Shown here: one piece after another, positions 6,241-8,085 of the stretch
Numbering within the stretch: position 1 is the stretch's first letter
Layout: each line of letters starts with the position of its first letter
DNA from: Alcaligenaceae bacterium
GTDB lineage: Bacteria > Pseudomonadota > Gammaproteobacteria > Burkholderiales > Burkholderiaceae
Reading direction: 5' to 3'
Length of the DNA stretch: 8,085 nt
NCBI GenBank assembly: GCA_947372575.1
Contig: CANBUF010000071.1
Coordinates: 1 to 8,085 of the forward strand
The notes under the pieces: generated by a model
What the model saw: the letters and a program-made list of their open reading frames with translations, nothing else
Told to the model about the DNA's origin: nothing
Database searches by the model: none
Position numbers and translations under genes: made by a program

Positions 6241-7260
6241 ATGGATGATCGCGCACGTGCACTACTGAAAGCATTAATTGAACGATATATTGACGATGGC
6301 CAGCCGGTCGGCTCGCGCACGCTTTCGAAAATGTTCGATTTGTCGCCCGCAACGATCCGCAATGTCATGTCTGACCTCGAAGAACTCGGGTTGATCCACA
6401 GCCCCCACACTTCAGCAGGCAGGGTGCCGACCCCCAGGGGCTACCGGTTATTTGTTGACACCATGCTGGCTGCCCAGCCGGTTGAACTACTCCCCACAAC
6501 AGATGTACGCGATCTTCAGCCTGCGGCTGACCCGGGACGGGCGATCAATGCAGCGGCGTTATTGCTTTCCAATTTGACACAGTTCGCCGGGGTTGTTTTG
6601 TCTCCACGGCGTACACAAGTGTTTCGCCAGGTCGAATTCATTCGTCTCTCCGAAAAGCGGATCCTACTTATCATTGTGACGCCCGATGGTGACGTCCAAA
6701 ACCGGATACTGCTCACGCCCCGCGACTACACCAGCATTGCCCTCATGGAGGCTGCGAATTTCTTTAATCATAATTTCGCAGGCAAATCCTTCTCCGAAGT
6801 CCGTCAGACGCTGGCGGGAGATCTTGCGCGTCTGCAGGAGGACATGTCCAGATTGATGCAGGCAGCCGTCGAGGCGGGCTCCGAAGCCGCCGACGAAGTC
6901 GAAAATGTCGTGATTTCCGGGGAGCGCAAGCTGTTGGATATTAATGAGCTGGCCTCCGATATGGATCGCCTGCGAAAAACCTTCTCCCTGTTTGAAAAAA
7001 AGACTGATCTGTTACAACTCCTGGACGTATCGAACCGCGCACAGGGCGTTCAGATTTATATCGGTGGCGATTCGTCACTCGTTCCAACCGAGGATCTTTC
7101 TGTGATTACCGCACCTTATGGTGTCGATGGTCGCATTGTGGGTACTCTTGGCGTGATCGGTCCGACTCGCATGTCCTATGAACGCGTGATCCCCATCGTT
7201 GATATTACGGCGCGTCTGCTCTCGAACGCACTAAGCCATAACTACACTGAGCGAAACTAA
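6241..7260 (+). CDS. hrcA: Heat-inducible transcription repressor HrcA
   Basis: HrcA is a cytoplasmic repressor of chaperone genes (groESL, in some species dnaK) that binds the CIRCE operator and depends on GroEL for activity. The N-terminal winged helix-turn-helix (about 1-70) includes [19 protein letters not shown] and the family hallmark [14 protein letters not shown]. The remaining GAF-like and dimerisation region includes [20 protein letters not shown], and near the end the conserved [22 protein letters not shown] and DITARLLS. Two tandem ATGs occur at 6238 and 6241. AGGA at 6232-6235 is 5 bases from the second and only 2 from the first, and a start [10 protein letters not shown] fits the family, so 6241 is preferred (339 residues). 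It is divergent from nadK and followed after one base by hemH. No CIRCE inverted repeat (TTAGCACTC-N9-GAGTGCTAA) is visible upstream, so autoregulation through CIRCE is not supported here. Confidence 0.96.
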   Translation: MDDRARALLKALIERYIDDGQPVGSRTLSKMFDLSPATIRNVMSDLEELGLIHSPHTSAGRVPTPRGYRLFVDTMLAAQPVELLPTTDVRDLQPAADPGRAINAAALLLSNLTQFAGVVLSPRRTQVFRQVEFIRLSEKRILLIIVTPDGDVQNRILLTPRDYTSIALMEAANFFNHNFAGKSFSEVRQTLAGDLARLQEDMSRLMQAAVEAGSEAADEVENVVISGERKLLDINELASDMDRLRKTFSLFEKKTDLLQLLDVSNRAQGVQIYIGGDSSLVPTEDLSVITAPYGVDGRIVGTLGVIGPTRMSYERVIPIVDITARLLSNALSHNYTERN

Positions 7261-7261
7261 C

Positions 7262-8085
7262 ATGCAATTCTGGCCCGAGCCCAAGCGCGATCTGACGCGC
7301 GAATCCCGTTTTCAGACCTGGCCTAAATCCTTTCGTACGCCGCGCGTCGGAGTGATACTGGTGAATCTGGGGACACCCGAGGCACCGACGGCTCCTGCCA
7401 TTCGACGTTACTTGCGCGAGTTTCTCTCGGATCCCCGCGTCATCGAAATCCCCAAGCTGCTGTGGTGGCCGATTCTCAATGGACCTATCCTGATGGCGCG
7501 CCCACGCAAGCTCGCGCCCCGCTATCGGAGTGTCTGGATGGAGGAAGGTTCGCCCTTGATGGTCTACACGCAACGCCAGACCGAGGGATTGCGTCAGGTC
7601 TTTGCCGCACGTGGCTTTGATATTGAAGTCGAAACCGGCATGCGCTATGGTCAGCCCTCAATCCAGAGTGCAATGCTCAAACTGCGCGATAAAGGCTGCG
7701 AGCACATCCTTGTTGTTCCACTGTATCCACAATACGCTTCGAGCACGACTGCGACCGTGGTCGACGAAGTCACGCGCGTCGCCGGTCGGATGCGCAACCA
7801 ACCCGCCCTGCGTTTTATCAAGCGTTTTAATACTGATCCGGCCTTTATCCAGCCTCTGGGTGACAAAATTGCGGCCTACTGGCAAGCCTTCGGTCGTCCC
7901 CAAAAACTGGTCATGAGTTTTCATGGGCTGCCCAGACAGTGTGTCGAAATGGGCGATCCCTATTGTCGCGACTGTTACGAGACTGCACGTGCGCTGGCTG
8001 AGTATCTGGGTTTGGCCGATAACGCTTACCAGGTGACCTTCCAGAGTCGGTTTGGACCTGCAAAATGGCTCGAACCCTACACGGA
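7262..8085 (+). CDS. hemH: Ferrochelatase (HemH), 3' end cut by window edge
   Basis: Ferrochelatase inserts Fe(II) into protoporphyrin IX, the last step of protoheme synthesis, at the cytoplasmic face of the inner membrane. The frame stays open from ATG 7262 to the right edge, giving 274 codons plus two bases of an expected 350-370. Visible family features are GVILVNLGTPEAP (30-42), RRYLREFLSDPRVIE (48-62), the EEGSPLMVYT block (94-103), VVPLYPQYASSTTA (151-164) and MSFHGLP (218-224) with the catalytic His221. TFQSRFGPAKWLEPYT follows at 259-274. The part carrying the second conserved acidic residue lies outside the window. Three cysteines (227, 235, 238) follow the catalytic His; whether they bind metal is unknown. 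The ATG lies one base after the hrcA stop with no strong ribosome binding site of its own, so translation is probably coupled to hrcA. Confidence 0.96.
   Translation, partial: MQFWPEPKRDLTRESRFQTWPKSFRTPRVGVILVNLGTPEAPTAPAIRRYLREFLSDPRVIEIPKLLWWPILNGPILMARPRKLAPRYRSVWMEEGSPLMVYTQRQTEGLRQVFAARGFDIEVETGMRYGQPSIQSAMLKLRDKGCEHILVVPLYPQYASSTTATVVDEVTRVAGRMRNQPALRFIKRFNTDPAFIQPLGDKIAAYWQAFGRPQKLVMSFHGLPRQCVEMGDPYCRDCYETARALAEYLGLADNAYQVTFQSRFGPAKWLEPYT

Noticed and set aside
5789..6241. A 150-codon plus-strand open frame over the 5' part of nadK
   Set aside because: It is antisense to conserved nadK motifs and includes the intergenic repeats; no domain is recognisable.
7205..7924. Several minus-strand open frames opposite hemH (up to 122 codons)
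   Set aside because: hemH is clearly the real gene here, with its motifs in the open plus-strand frame running to the window edge; the antisense frames show no family features.

Overview
The window is chromosomal housekeeping DNA from a proteobacterium, most likely a betaproteobacterium of the order Burkholderiales. An Alcaligenaceae or Bordetella-like genome of moderate GC is my best guess. The reasons are the resemblance of Fur and HrcA to my memory of Bordetella proteins, the long BamE/OmlA-type lipoprotein, and the gene set dapB-bamE | fur | recN-nadK | hrcA-hemH. That assignment is inference; no search was run. No phage, transposon, CRISPR or plasmid signature is visible.

Layout from left to right. 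Positions 1-158 hold no gene I can support. Two tRNA genes on the minus strand follow: tRNA-Cys(GCA) at 159-232 and tRNA-Gly(GCC) at 283-358. A very strong intrinsic-terminator hairpin lies between them, and a good promoter lies upstream of tRNA-Gly. A 249-base AT-rich intergenic stretch with overlapping inverted repeats leads to murB on the plus strand (cell-wall precursor synthesis). murB converges with the minus-strand pair bamE-dapB (outer-membrane assembly lipoprotein; lysine/diaminopimelate synthesis). bamE is divergent from fur (iron-responsive repressor), which starts at TTG behind a strong ribosome binding site. fur converges with, and overlaps by 4 bases, the minus-strand pair nadK-recN (NADP supply; DNA double-strand-break repair). 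nadK is divergent from the plus-strand pair hrcA-hemH (heat-shock repressor; ferrochelatase). hemH runs off the right edge and is present only in part.

Functionally the genes are core ones. murB and dapB both feed peptidoglycan synthesis, since diaminopimelate is a peptide-stem residue. bamE serves the outer membrane. fur and hemH both concern iron. hrcA and recN are stress-response genes. Every protein carries its expected catalytic or binding motifs, and no frameshift or broken gene was seen.

I found no convincing new multi-gene system. The points worth a second look are non-coding: (1) the terminator placed between two co-directional tRNAs; (2) mutually exclusive or pseudoknot-capable inverted repeats upstream of murB; (3) three copies of a T-rich repeat in the nadK leader, downstream of a perfect TATAAT. 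Smaller points are the TTG start of fur with an overlapping mini-ORF, the 4-base fur/recN stop overlap, the absence of a CIRCE operator at hrcA, and the C-terminal tail of BamE.
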